Of a stretch of 64,000 nucleotides of DNA, positions 21,204-33,700 are shown one piece after another. Positions within the stretch are counted from its first letter, which is position 1; each line of letters starts with the position of its first letter. A program made the translations under genes and the position numbers. The notes under the pieces were generated by a model. It was not told where the DNA came from, did not search any database, and was given only the letters and a program-made list of their open reading frames with translations. Origin of the DNA: Owenia fusiformis (lineage: Eukaryota > Annelida > Polychaeta > Sabellida > Oweniidae); NCBI GenBank assembly GCA_903813345.2, contig CAIIXF020000010.1:22457181-22521180 (forward strand), in the 5' to 3' direction.

Positions 21204-23106
21204 TAATGACGCAAGAAATATATTAGTGTCAGCTAATACTTGTAAGACACGAGATAAAGAAAATTTCCACTGCGTATGAAATAAGACATCAGAAAAGTAT
21301 TACTGAACACAGGACACCTGATAAAAGACTCCTTGTCTCTGCGTTGAAATATAACACAGGAAAAGTATTACTAATTTGGCACAAGACACTGAAAAGACAC
21401 CTGCCCTGTGTATTGAAATAAGGTACAGAAAAAGTATTACTCATTTGACACAAGGCATACGAAAAAGATAACTATATCCATTAAAGCTTTATGATGCAGG
21501 AAAAGTTATTTATGGAATAATACAAGACACACTTTTGTGGATTGATATCCCGATATGTGTCAGGGAACATTCATTGTGTGCAAAGCCACCATTTATAAAA
21601 AATCATGAATTGGTATAATAACAAGAGATCATGACCCATTGGATATAAAAAGGAATAGTTTCAAAAACAAGAGTTTTATGGAGATTAACATTGAAAGCAT
21701 CACTTATTAAATTGGTGATTATAAGGGATAATAACCAACTTAACTTAATGGATACCTAACAAGGAGTATTGGAAGCCATTATTCAAACTCGATACTCCGT
21801 TGTCCGGCATAGACCAATTTGGTAACAATATTACTCATATTTTGAAGACTAGAAGAGCTGAGGAAGCTTGAATACTACCATGATATTCGTAATGGCCATC
21901 TTCCAACGAAATACTTGGTCCAAAGAGAATCTTATAGAAATATTTTTACTAAATTGTTCCACTGCAAGCAACAGAGTATCGAGTTTGAATAATGACTGCC
22001 AATCCTCCTTGGATACATAATGAATTATAAAAGAGATTCAAAATAGTTCTTATAGTATGAGAGAGACATCTGTACATTTTACAAACTGGGAAAAGATGTT
22101 TAAAAATGAAGATGTGATGGATTAGAATAAGTTATGTACGTATTATGATAGATCACTGGAGATTATAGGTAATAGGACAACTTAATACTTGTATAACCAG
22201 ACAACTTGTTCTAGGGGATTTTTTTTTATTCATAACATTTGAAACTGAGATTGTATTACATTGAAATGGTACAACTGTCAATCAATGTTAGGTAAAAAAA
22301 ATGAAGGTACAATAAATTGTAGTGTTTTCTATTTAAATGAAATCTAAATGCATGTATTGTAATTTGGAAAGAAATAGTAGATTTATCTCAAACATTGTTC
22401 AAAGTATTTCTTCAGCATTTCTACAATGGTTGTATTGGTGCTACAGTGCCTGAGTGTGATCCATTGGTACTGAACTTTAATGTCTTGATAACGAAGGAAT
22501 AAGAGAGTCCTTGACATTACGAAATGTATTTTTTGATTTATATTCTTATTGGCAGATCATGTATTAATTTTACTGGAAAATTTATTGATGAGAATATAAA
22601 AATGCAACTGAATCAATGAATGATTTCAATGAATTGTTCAAATTGAATTTTACACAAAAAGGTGCTTTACATATGTGGAACGTATTTCCTGAATTGTTGC
22701 AACAAAACATTGATGTCTTTATATTTTGAAAAGAACTTATTTGTTCTTTTAGGTATGTATGATATATTATTACATACATGTACATGATATTTAAATACAT
22801 GCATTTGTTACTGATGTTTGTACAGACTATGAAGTATTTTGGATAGAATTTTATGTCTAGACTCTAAAACTATTTTAGTCATATTGTAGTTTATGTGTTG
22901 AAAACTTTTAGTTAAAAATGTGTGTAGTCCATAAAATATAACAAGGGCTCATTAAAATTTGAAGAGCGAATATAGTGTGTTTGTTTTCATTGTTTTTTTT
23001 ATGTTGAATTTTGTAGTGTGTTCTATTATTTGACTTAATAATTTGTAAATAAGCTAAATATGCATTCTGATCGATTGAGCAATTGAAATATGGATGAACT
23101 GTATGC

Positions 23107-23310
23107 ATATATTGCATAGCAACAGTGTGTGTTGTATAGCAACAGTTTCAGTTTTACAACTGGATGTGTTGTTATATAGCAAGATGTTATGTAGCAGAAG
23201 TGATTGTACAACAGAGTGTTGTATAGCAACAATTTGTGTTGTACATAACAGTGTCAGTTTTACAACAACAATGGGTGTTGATTAGCAACATTGTGTTGCA
23301 TAGGAATTAT
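23107..23310 (+). repeat. GTTGTATAGCAAC hairpin repeats in ASH1L 3'UTR
   Basis: About seven to eight irregular repeats of GTTG-TATAG-CAACA and variants (TTGCATAGCAACA, GTTGTTATATAGCAA, GTTGTACATAACA, GTTGATTAGCAACA), each able to form a small GTTG/CAAC hairpin. They alternate with TTTTACAAC words. No coding potential. Confidence 0.7.
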
Positions 23311-23818
23311 ATTTGTTTTCTGACAACACAAAAAGACAATATCATACAGACATAAAGATGGTCCTTCATGCTTGCTAAAATTGAAGACCATAATCATAGA
23401 AAATCATGTTTTTATGATTTAGGATTGTATAACAGAAATCAATGGTAAACAAATTGATTATAATATAAAGCATTATCAAATAATAAAACTGTGGTCGCGA
23501 TGTGCAAGTGTAAATGTCTAACCATCTATGCATATTTAAAAATGGAACTTTGTAATGGAGACAAAAGCTAATGTTTTTATAACAATAACACAATTTCAAA
23601 CTTCGCCAGTTCTGATTTTTAAATAAGCGTAGAGGTTATGGTATAAAAGATCTATTGAATGAGTTATATAGCAATTTATTCACCAGTTTGACTGGTGTTC
23701 TCTGTACATGTATTGTGTGTTACCATATTACACCTTTTCAACAATGTCTGTATACATGTAAAATAATACATTATGTACAATGAACTATCTGAACACTTGT
23801 GTTTGTATTTTGTGCTAT

Positions 23819-23864
23819 AATAAAAACTGCAATAATATTCCACGTTCAGAAGATTCCAAAATAA
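23819..23864 (+). terminator. candidate polyadenylation signals of ASH1L
   Basis: AATAAA at 23819-23824 and again at 23859-23864, followed by a T-rich stretch. These are the last signals before the 3' end of the convergent gene. Signal motif only; no transcript evidence. Confidence 0.4.
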
Positions 23865-23870
23865 AATACC

Positions 23871-24486
23871 TAATTTTCATCGTCCTCCAGGAGTTTCAAA
23901 GTTCTTAAAGAATTTGTTCAAACCATCAGCTGTCAACAATTCTACCGCAAAAAAAACATTATTTTAAAAAATGTCTAACAGCGCTAAATATTCAAATATC
24001 AAAATCTATATATGAACACCTCTCTAATCTGAACATCTCTCCATTTGAAACTATTGATCCAATTTATTTAATCTGAACACTGGACATAACGCTACTGACG
24101 CCAAAACCTGTATGTTATTAAATAATGAGCATTTGTTTTCACCAACTCTTGTTTCACATTGTGTAATTGCTAATTAAATAGAAACGTACTTCAAAGGTGT
24201 ATGCTATAAAGCATCTGAGATATACCATACTATTCTCAAATGCCTTAGACAGTTTAACTTCAATAAATCGTTAAAACTTGGAGTCTCACTTATTCATTGT
24301 ATTCTCAAGGAACTCTAAGATGAGTAATATGTTCAACTTTTGTTCGTTTATGTGTGACGAAATATGTAAGATGAGATCCTTAATATGTAGCAAGCATTTT
24401 GACATTTTATCAATTTTGCCATACTGCATATTGTATACATGTACTGCAATCCCCCTTAAGAAAAGTATTTGAACATTTTAACAAAG
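23871..24486. other. interval between convergent genes
   Basis: Contains the likely 3'UTR of the minus-strand DUF4773-type gene, with a minus-strand AATAAA (TTTATT at about 24063-24068). It also has a Tigger-like terminal fragment (TCTCTAATCTGAACATCTCT and TTTAATCTGAACACTGG, about 24020-24080). No plus-strand gene seen. Confidence 0.5.
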
Positions 24487-27485
24487 TTATGTCACCAAGA
24501 CACTAGGCTTCCCATCCATCTTACTGAGCATGTTATAATGTTTCTTCAAGGGGATTTTAAAACACCCAAACTCTTTGTCTGCAATTTTGATCTTATCGAG
24601 CCGAGCTTCCACTTTAATGCAGCCTGAGAAGGCTGTTTTGCTGATATCCAGATTATAGAAGTCCAGGCAAACACTGGCATACTTCTCTAGGTATGGTACC
24701 CCTATGCATACTGGGGGAGGGTTTCTTGCTGAAAATCAAAAGATTATATTAACTAATTTAACAAAGATAAAAATGTTTCATACTGCCATGTCTGTAATGA
24801 ATGGGGCTGGAATGAACTGCAGATGGGCATTAGATAAGAATTTTGTCTACAGTAACTAGAAACAGATTTCAAACAAATTAAATTCCACTCTGTTGGCTTA
24901 TAATTTTATTTATCATAAACGATAACTCACCAGAAATTGTCTCATTATAGAGCACTCTACCATCTATACTAAATGTGAAGGAGATACCATACTGGTCAGG
25001 CAAATATGTCAGGTTTACACATCCTAAAAAATATCAATAACTAAAAAATTATTTACCAGTTTATAATTGAATTATAACAAAGTGTCTGATTCCAGCCAAT
25101 CTGAACATGCAATTTATATAACTGCATTGCATCATATAACCAACAATCTACCCAAGGTCATTTGTTGAATGGTTGTCAAGGTGACAACTTGACTACAGAT
25201 TTAAATTGATATTTTGCCAACTTGACCCTTGAAAAGGTTTCAAGTGATTTTGCATCTTTTATGTGATTTCGTAGAAAACATTTTGCAATGTGTGAAAAGA
25301 ATTTAAGCCCAAGAATCAATGCATTTTGACTGATGTATTCCACTAAGATGTTGTTTCTAGGACTTAAATCCTTATACAATACAAGACCGTCTCAAAAAAC
25401 AGAGAATTCAATTAAACAGTGGTGGACTTGGTGAGGACCTCCTATAAATTTTGGGGTCCCAAAAAGGATTGGAGATTTATCTAACTTTGGTCCTCAAATA
25501 AAGGCACTAAGAATAATTTTATGAATCATTTAGTGCCCCCTCCCCTCGTCATGTCAATGACCCAGTGTGGCCTCATAATAAGTTATTAGCTATATTTGGA
25601 AATTAACAGAAATGTCACCTCACATTAAGTGATAGATAGTAAACAGTTATTATGTGTGGAAAACCATATTACATCAAGAAAGTGAGAAAGATATGTAGAA
25701 ACTAGAAATCGTCTGTATACCTGTATCATTGATATGAATCTTATCAAACTCAAGATGAGCGCAACATCCACAGTTGTATTTGACACAAGCACATCCATTT
25801 GTGTCAGCTGAATCAAAGTGTTGAATGTTGTTGCTTATTAGTCTTCCTGGTGAACCTGTAAAAGAAGCATAGGAAATGTGACAATAAATACTATTTCTGA
25901 GCCAGAGTGCATAGACTGTCAATTTAAGGTCTTGGACTTTCCCATGGTTCACCCACTTCCACGCAGTTGTTAACCCTTATGAAACCAAGGGAACTGCATT
26001 AGGCTGGATGTATGATAACCTTCAATTATTACATGGGATACAAAGCCAGAATATTATTAACTTGGAGCAATTAAAAACAAAAAGAAACAAAAATATGTTG
26101 ATAAACGTCATTGATAGTTTTGACCGCCATTTTTGTTTCTTGTTAATGTCCAAACACGACAGATTAGCTTCCTATGTTCAGAAATTTTAGAGGCAATAAT
26201 GTATGAAACATTTGGACATAGAGGTATGTGGTGAATTTTAGTATTTCAATTTGATGGGATATAATGGAGCATGAATGACACTGATAGATAACCCCATTAC
26301 AAAAAGGAAGAGGTCATCGAAGACTGATGAGGATAAACCTTTTATCCTTCTTACTCGGGTTCTTATTGCACAAAGTTATTAAATAGGAAGTGATTTGAAA
26401 GTGTTGTAGAGTGGCAATGGCCATCCTTGGTCCAAGGGTATTTCACTTCTTTCCATACCCTTGGTGCAGCCTATACAATTGTTGGGATTGTGCAAACAAA
26501 CTTTCAAATAGCCCTTAAATCACCAGCGAATCAGAACTATTGTTACTTACCTTCTTCTAAGGCCACTGTAGGCCACTGTATCGTGGCCTTCCAGTACAGG
26601 TATATTCCTGCATGTACAACTGGTCATGTCGTAATCATAAAATTTGAAATCATATGTCCGCCATTTTTCCACACCCACATCACAATTTGAATTGCGAGTT
26701 TTAGTCTTATTACCTCACCAAAAATTCCAAAACACGCATAAAGTGATCAGTGTATTAGTTCACATCTTCTGGATCGCTAACTTAGAATTTACAGCCAGTT
26801 ACTAATGTCAGACGTTAACGACATTTCGTCCAGTTTTCGAACATCGCCATTTTTCTTGGAGCCATTTTGTTTTAATTTTAGACGAAATCCTGATGAAATC
26901 ATGTCATATCTCATCAAGGATTTGAGCTGGGTCCGGTTTGATTAATGATTTATTTATCTGGCGATTTTTAAAATATTCAATAAATTTATGACACCCCGGC
27001 ATACTTTTTTCAAATAGAGTTCACAGTATTCAGATGAAATCCCCTCTAGCCAAGTATTGGCTATAGACTCGAGTAAATTGTTACAATCAAGGGTCAAAAT
27101 AAACAAAGATTTTCTAAAGATATTCATAGTGATAAACAGGCATTACATGTTCACTAATGAGTTTATTGCCCCAGTCTGGATGCATTTCTCTTTAAGAATC
27201 CAATTTATAAGTAGTTTACATCCTATTAGGGGGTATTCACTCTCAGTAACACTCTTCTGTCCTCTTAGTCATCATGATGGACTCAGTCACACAGCAAAAA
27301 GAAAGAAATGTGTCAATAAATTTTGAATATTTACATTTTTATTCTGACCTTGCCTGACAGTCTACTATAGTATAGTCTACAAGTTCCTTACCAGAATTCA
27401 CAACATCAACTTCTTCTCTTGTATATACCTTACAGTATGTATAGCTAACACACGCAAACAGCACATACGAAAACAAAACATTCAT
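24487..27485 (-). CDS. secreted DUF4773-domain protein (complete, 4 exons)
   Basis: Read on the minus strand: complement(join(24487..24728, 24931..25023, 25721..25855, 27392..27485)), 564 nt, 187 residues. All introns are GT-AG and phase 1. The start ATG (27483-27485) is followed by a hydrophobic signal peptide (MNVLFSYVLFACVSYTYC). The mature part has the DUF4773 hallmarks in order: CACVKYNCGCC, GCVNLTYLPDQYGISFTFSI, GRVLYNETISG, VCLDFYNLDI, GCIKVEARL, FGCFKIPL. The many paired cysteines fit an extracellular, disulfide-bonded protein. DUF4773 proteins are known mainly as secreted arthropod and other invertebrate proteins of unknown role. The gene converges on ASH1L. Exon structure is convincing; function unknown. 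Confidence 0.9.
25024..25720 (-). other. DUF4773-gene intron (25024-25720)
   Basis: AT-rich intron, no repeat or coding sequence recognised. The minus-strand open frames at 25176-25379 and 25625-25816 look like chance frames; the latter overlaps the true exon in another frame. Confidence 0.5.
25856..27391 (-). other. DUF4773-gene first intron
   Basis: A 1.5-kb intron between the signal-peptide exon and the domain exon. It contains a short GGCCACTGTA duplication at about 26561-26580. I see no gene or transposon ends. Confidence 0.5.
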
Positions 27486-27582
27486 TGTTGCTAAATAAAT
27501 TTCACCCACTTCCTTGTTTACATCTAAATCATCACTGCAACAAGGATTCCTTCAAACTGATGGCAAACGAAATCACTTTCAA

Positions 27583-27589
27583 TTTATAT
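27583..27589 (-). promoter_or_regulatory. possible TATA box of the DUF4773-type gene
   Basis: ATATAAA on the minus strand, about 100 bp upstream of the ATG at 27485. Position is compatible with a short 5'UTR, but the region is AT-rich, so this is only suggestive. Confidence 0.2.
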
Positions 27590-28055
27590 CTTCTGCCGAT
27601 ATACTCAATATACTTTGGAGGCAAATGTTTGTTATATGAATATGGAAACAGTTTTGCCAACTATTTGATTGATAAGAATAATTTTAAGAATTGTATGGAG
27701 TGATTTTTACAAAAATGAGATTGACACAGAATGACAGGTTCTCGTTTATTTTCAAAAGAGGGCGCCACAACCATTTCAAAAGTTAAAAACATTTCAGCAG
27801 TTCAGTGTTCAAATTTCAACGATAAAATTGAGATTTCACTTTGGTAAGTTATTTATTCATATTAAATTTATGACACTTTCCATCATGTATATATTTACCA
27901 TTAGATTAGATTATTTCTATTGTTTGTATGCTGGTTATAATATCGATGTTCGAGTCGAAAGAAACATTTTCAACTTGAACTTCAAGTTGGTTGAAATATT
28001 TTTTGGGCCATTTTAGCCTAGATTTTATTTGACTTGTGTGAACAGCTGACAGCCT

Positions 28056-28838
28056 CATGGACATAGGCTAAGGGTTAAGTAATAGTAAGCTGTATACAGA
28101 AGAGACAGGTGAACAACTAGGATTTAGGCCACTTGTTAACATGGTAATTTTAACATTATTTGTGTATAATTTGCAAAAAACAATGCAGAGTTGATCCAAA
28201 ATTGATAGTTCTCAATTCTTACCTATGAATCAACCACATTCAAGTGATATAGAGTGAATAAAGCCGTCTTGAGGTGAGATATTCTGAAAACCTACAATTG
28301 CCTGGCAAGTTACCCGGATTTCCGTGTTGAATCATGAATGGAAGTTTGAAACAAGGAATTTGATTGGTTCCTGCTAACCGCCGCCAGTGACACCTATCTG
28401 GTTCTCTAAAATGTAATTCATTTTCTAGAAATAACAATCAATTAAAGTGTACAAAACTATAAAAGGTTTACTTAATAATTATTTATCAAAACATCTGATT
28501 CATATAATATCTTTTTAAACCCAATTTAAATGGTGAAATTTTAATCTTTCCATGTGTCCGGAAGTTTCAACTTGCCGGGCAATTGCAGGTTCGTACAGTT
28601 GGTGTTTTTTTATGCTGTCTTATCGAAGAGTTAGGATATAGATTTGAAATATTCAACAATCTACGTTTCGAAAACACTTTGGAGAAGATTCTTGGGAGAT
28701 TTGGTGGTACGACTCGATACCAGTAAGGAGAACTCGTACCAAGACGGCAAGTTTTTGAAAATTTTTTCAATCCTAATTGTTTACCTGTCTCTTCTGTATA
28801 CAGCTTACTATTACTTAACCCTTAGCCTATGCTCATGG
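28056..28838. repeat. spaced inverted repeat (possible element)
   Basis: Left arm 28056-28121 and right arm 28772-28838 are about 90% complementary over ~66 bp (shared word GGCTAAGGGTTAAGTAATAG). A second, inner inverted pair, 28290-28311 against 28570-28591 (AATTGCCTGGCAAGT type), is arranged symmetrically. The intervening sequence is not complementary. This could be an element with long terminal inverted repeats or the remains of an inverted duplication. No target-site duplication was identified. Confidence 0.55.
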
Positions 28839-29661
28839 ACGTACATTGGTAGTTCCTACCCTCTCAATTTGTCTCCAATTATTGGAGAAGAAACCCATTG
28901 TAGAGTTTAGACTCATTTTCAGGAAAAAGCTATCGCCCATCTCTTGTTGTTCTTAGACTACAATTTCCCGTAAATTTATATAGATTTATACATGTATTGA
29001 CCGCTATCTTAAACACTTTTGCATTATTTTTTCTTACATGGATTGATATCTCGCAATAATTTCATTTTTACTAAAATAAAACATCGTGGAAAATGGAAGT
29101 TTCAGGCCTAAAGTTACAATAGTATAAAAGCCATAGGCTTTCAATATGAAGAAGTTACATGTACATCCGCATGGGCACCCTCGGTTGGTTCACAGATCAC
29201 CTTATATAAGTAACTCAGTAGCATTGAATGGTTCAGTACAACTATATTTGTGATTATGTGAACTGTATTCACATACACTATAATCCTACCTGTGTGCCTT
29301 CAAGAGAAAAGCCCATGTCCTGCCTTGGGGCCTATACTACATGTATACTAGTCAGCTCTAATCACTTGATTCAAATGATTTTAAACGCTATTGAAGTACC
29401 AAGTTCTGTCACATATATCATGTGACTGATAGGTAGTAATATACTTAATTAGTATGAAACTGATAGCAAAAAAGGAACTTACTTGTAACTTCAGATATGG
29501 CTGAAGGTATGTTTCGATTGCATATAATTGTACAATGTACATGTATATAATTCCAAGCATAAGTAGATTGCAGATCTAGGGAATTATTAAAGAAAACTTC
29601 TTTACATACTGTTATGCATGTTTGTAAAGATTTTGAATTAATATAATACAGCGAGTTATTA

Positions 29662-30798
29662 TCCCATCGAACGAAGTTCGGAGGGATATAGGGAACGCCT
29701 CCGTCCGTCCGTCCGTCCGTACGTACGTCCGTCCGTACGTACGTCCGTCCGTCCGTCCGTACGTACGTCCGTCCGTCCGTCCGTCCGGGCAATAACTCAA
29801 ATACCGTTGGCCTGATTTTATTCATATTTTGTACACATATACCCTATGGGGGTAGAAGTTCTGCTCGAAAGCCGATTTTCAAAATGGCCGCTCATTTAAA
29901 AATGGCGGCCATTTTAGTGCCGATTTTACAGTAATTTAGGTGCAATATGTAAAACTGTAATAGCAATATGTTTTAAATGTAAAAAAATTTATATAGGACA
30001 AGCTAGAAATGTAGATATTAAAAAAGCACATGGCAGCCATCTTGAAAAATGGCGGCCTTTACTCGTTATTTTACGATTTTTGCTGTAACTCGAAAAGTAG
30101 TGGAGCGATTTTGTTCATATTTGGTATGTGAATACGTATAAGCATGGCACACTGTCTAATGACACTTTTGGTAGAGGGCGGTCATTTTTCAAAATGGCCG
30201 CCATTTTAACGTATTTTACTATAACTCGAAAAGTAGTGGAGCGATTTTGTTCATATTCGGTATGTGAATACTGTAAGCATGGCACACTGTCTAATGACAC
30301 TTTTGGTAGAAGGCAGCCATTTTAAAAAATGGTGGACATTTTGAAAAATGGCTGCCATTTTAACTTATTTTACTATAACTCGAAAAGTAGTGGAGCGATT
30401 TTGTTCATATTTGGTACGTGACTACGTATAAGCATGGCACACTGTCTAATGACACTTTTGGTAGAAGGCAGCCATTTTTCAAAATGGCCACCATTTTAAC
30501 GTATTTTACTATAACTCGAAAAGTAGTGGAGCGATTCTGTTCATATTTGGTATGTGAATACTATAAGCATGGCACACTGTCTAATGAGAATTTTGGTAGA
30601 AGGCGGCCATTTTTGAAAATGGCCACCATTTTAACGTATTTTACTATAACTCGAAAAGTAGTAGAGCGATTTTGTTCATATTTGGTATGTGAATATTATA
30701 AGCATGGCACACTGTCTAATGACACTTTTGGTAGAAGGTGCCCCTTTTGAAAAATGTTCGATGGGATTTGCTACGCTTTGGCGTTGCCGTTGTTCTGG
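29662..30798 (+). mobile_element. pearl/HINE-like element, copy C
   Basis: Left end A|TCCCATCGAACGAAGTTCG, CCGT/ACGT tetranucleotide tract (29700-29790), then about five tandem cores (anchors TGGAGCGATTTTGTTCAT at about 30100, 30238, 30392, 30525 and 30661). Right end GTTCGATGGGATT, hairpin ACGC-TTTG-GCGT, CTGG|T. Uninterrupted and the cleanest copy in the window. Highly similar to copy B, indicating recent amplification. No coding capacity; the open frames on both strands are repeat translations. Confidence 0.85.
29700..29790 (+). repeat. CCGT/ACGT tetranucleotide microsatellite
   Basis: About 90 bp of CCGT units with regular ACGTACGT interruptions, just inside the left end of pearl-like copy C. 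Confidence 0.85.
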
Positions 30799-33700
30799 TT
30801 ACATTTACATCTTCCCTTCTTTGAAATATTTAGCAGAAAATAATTGCAAGGCTAACATTCTCTTAAGACCATGGAGAATAATTTTTGAATTCATGACAAT
30901 ATTAAGCAAAGATGAATGTTCAATATTTTTGATACATGTACCAGCAGCTTCTGTTACCTACTGTAGTATCAAATATCAACAAGGTAAAGATGAAGAATGT
31001 GAACATGATATGTAGTATTACAGTGCAATTTTTTGCACTCACATCTATGATGGAATGATCATACTCAAGAAAAAATAACTTATGAAACTCTTAAACGAGC
31101 TATCGGATATCTCCTCTTTAGAACTTTTCATTTAAATTTCCTTTATTATCAATAAATATCGTAGTATTAGGATAGGTTTAAGTGTCAAATACACAATAGC
31201 AAAAATATAGAGCAGTATACTACGACACAAAAGCTCTGATCAGATCATGATATATTTTTACTTTTTTCATTTGTGTACATTTTTTTAAACACTTGACAAT
31301 TCAGCATTGTGTTTTACAAAGAAAATAAAGTGTGTAAATATTGTTTTAATGTTCAATGGAATGGGAATATGCATATTTAAGAACACTCAAAGGGATATCA
31401 TTAGGTCTGCTTAAATCTGAACCGATGTAAATATTTGGTTGTTGACATCTCAAAATTCAGGGCATCTTGATTAGAGAAAGATTGTTATGAAAATATTAAA
31501 AAACGCACTCTCTATTTTAAAGTACATGATTGTGATTGGTGTTTGTGAAATACACATACCTACAAATAATAGCTTGAGTTATCATAACCTAGGTACAGTG
31601 TAGGCCTTAAGAATCTGAAATCTGCTGGTCAAAATGGCATTTATTAACGGACCAGTTGCAATGTTATTTTCCTATACCTAGTGAAAAAATCAACTGGTCT
31701 GTATCAAAAGTAACCTGGTAATGACCAGCGGACAGGCCTTTAGGGGTACACTGCCTAGGTACCTATTATATTTGTCTTCTGTTATTGCAATTTAATTTTT
31801 ATAAAAACAATTGTTTTTTTAGCCTTAAGGATTTCCAATAAAGATCAAGTAAGAGTCACTAAGTTAAACATTTAAATACTTGATGTCTACACCTGTATAT
31901 TTACTTACTAATCAATAACATACAATAAACACACATTGTTTGTTCCTGAGTGATTGTCCCTTGGAAATAAGCAACAGTGTATCAATAAGAAAACATACCA
32001 AAAATTAGACAAGGAAATTAGGGACTGCATGATGAAATACTATTTAATTGTGATACAATATTTTTCTAAATATATGTTTTGAGAACATTCAAATTGAAAA
32101 ATGTATATTTTGATAATGTTAAAATTTCTAACTCATATTTTAGCTGTAGCATAACAATAGCCACAAATGCCAATGAAGCTTAATTGATAATCTATTAATC
32201 ATGTCTTTATAAATATCTTAGCACTATTGTCTCCCTAAGGTTTCAACAATATATAGAACTATACAATTGTGTACACTGGAAGCCCATTATGTGGTTTGGT
32301 ATATGTGTATAGTCCAAAAATAACAATTATCAGATTAATATATAGGCGGGCAGAATTGGAGGTCCAAAAAAAAGTTTAATGTACAGTTGCAACATATTCT
32401 CGTATTTGGTACCGTTGGAAAGCTTATGGTGCCTAGATTCGAGATCCACTTGTTAGCAATTACGAAATGTGGGCCGAATGTGTCTAAAACGCCCATTTCC
32501 ATGGTAATCACAAAAATATGGTGTTAATAAGCAGAAAATTGTTTTTATGCATAACTTCACTAATATTGCTACCTATATTCTTGGGATTTTCAATTAGTTT
32601 GTTTAATGGCACTGACACAAAGTCTCTAGAAACAATTAAACATGTCATTATGTATTACTGATGACAGTTGGATTGTATTACACTGGAGTAGCTTATCAAT
32701 TATTTATTGAATATGCAAAATATTGTAAAAATGGCAGTTTATTAAGAAAGTATATTACAACCAGAAAACTCCACAGAATAATAATAATCCACTCAATATT
32801 ATTCAATCCAAGCAAATATCTCAGAGAGTCCTTTAATAGAATAATTTCGTTTATACAATTAAATGTATTTGGACGAGAGTGAAAGTATAATGGTAACCTG
32901 AATACTGCATCCAAATCCTCAATGCAAATATTGATCTGCAATCATCAACATTCTAAGAGGATTTCGATAAAGGTTAATAGTAGAAGAGCTGTTTATTGAT
33001 AAAAACGTTGATATTTGTCCAGTAGGACTTGAATAATGCATAATAGTTCATTTCTGATAAGTTAATCTTTGATTAGAATATTTTAAATGATAATTTTGAC
33101 AATTGGAAGCTCTAGTAAAATAACATGCAGTTGATATTCAAAAACCCCAGGATGAACATAGAATTGTAGTATTTTAATCCCAGGGAGCCTGAGTGCTCAT
33201 TGCATTTACTCGGAAAATATGAAATACCTAGACAAGTCATGATGTTTCTATGGAAGCTTTGAGCAAGTTCTGATATAAGCAAACATCATGTGTTCTAGCA
33301 ACTCAGCAAGAACAAAGACTTAAATCAGCATTACATATTCGTAGTGCCAGTTGATCCATATATTATAAATAGAGCAAGAAAGACTAGTGTTACATTTAAT
33401 ATTGGATGATTAATATTTAATGTTATGTCCAAATAGAACTAGTGTAGCATTATAGTGAGGTTATTCCAGGAGAAAACCTTCCTTACATGCAATAATACTT
33501 GGAATAAGAATGCAAAGTAGATTATCATGAAAAAATAAATGTAGGCATAATAGCATGAGTTAACAGGAGATATCATGATATACTAATGGACACCTAGATC
33601 TATCAAAATATTACATTATACAGAAATATACATGGATAAATTGTTCATGTATTTGGAAATTATCAGTGATGGAATTTAGGAATAAACCATGTAAAACTGT

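Larger units (their letters stand above)
21204..23870 (+). other. ASH1L 3' untranslated region
   Basis: About 2.6 kb after the stop with no open frame of note and no introns apparent. Early on (about 21225-21450) there are degenerate ACAAGACAC...GAAAAGTATTACT repeats. Possible polyadenylation signals AATAAA lie at 22311, 23482, 23819 and 23859; the last pair is the most plausible end because the convergent gene begins its 3' end near 24.1-24.5 kb. The UTR extent is inferred. Confidence 0.5.

Noticed and set aside
29445-29825. 126-codon open frame with [12 protein letters not shown] repeats (also at 13583-13893)
   Set aside because: Translation of the CCGT/ACGT microsatellite within pearl-like elements; not a protein.
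30128-30750. Open frames with [13 protein letters not shown] repeats
   Set aside because: These are in-frame translations of the tandem pearl cores (ATAAGCATGGCACACTGTCTAA region); no start context, splice sites or domain.
32661-32941. 73- and 81-codon overlapping open frames in the gene-free interval
   Set aside because: Ile/Leu/Tyr/Asn-rich as expected by chance in AT-rich DNA; no splice partner or motif.
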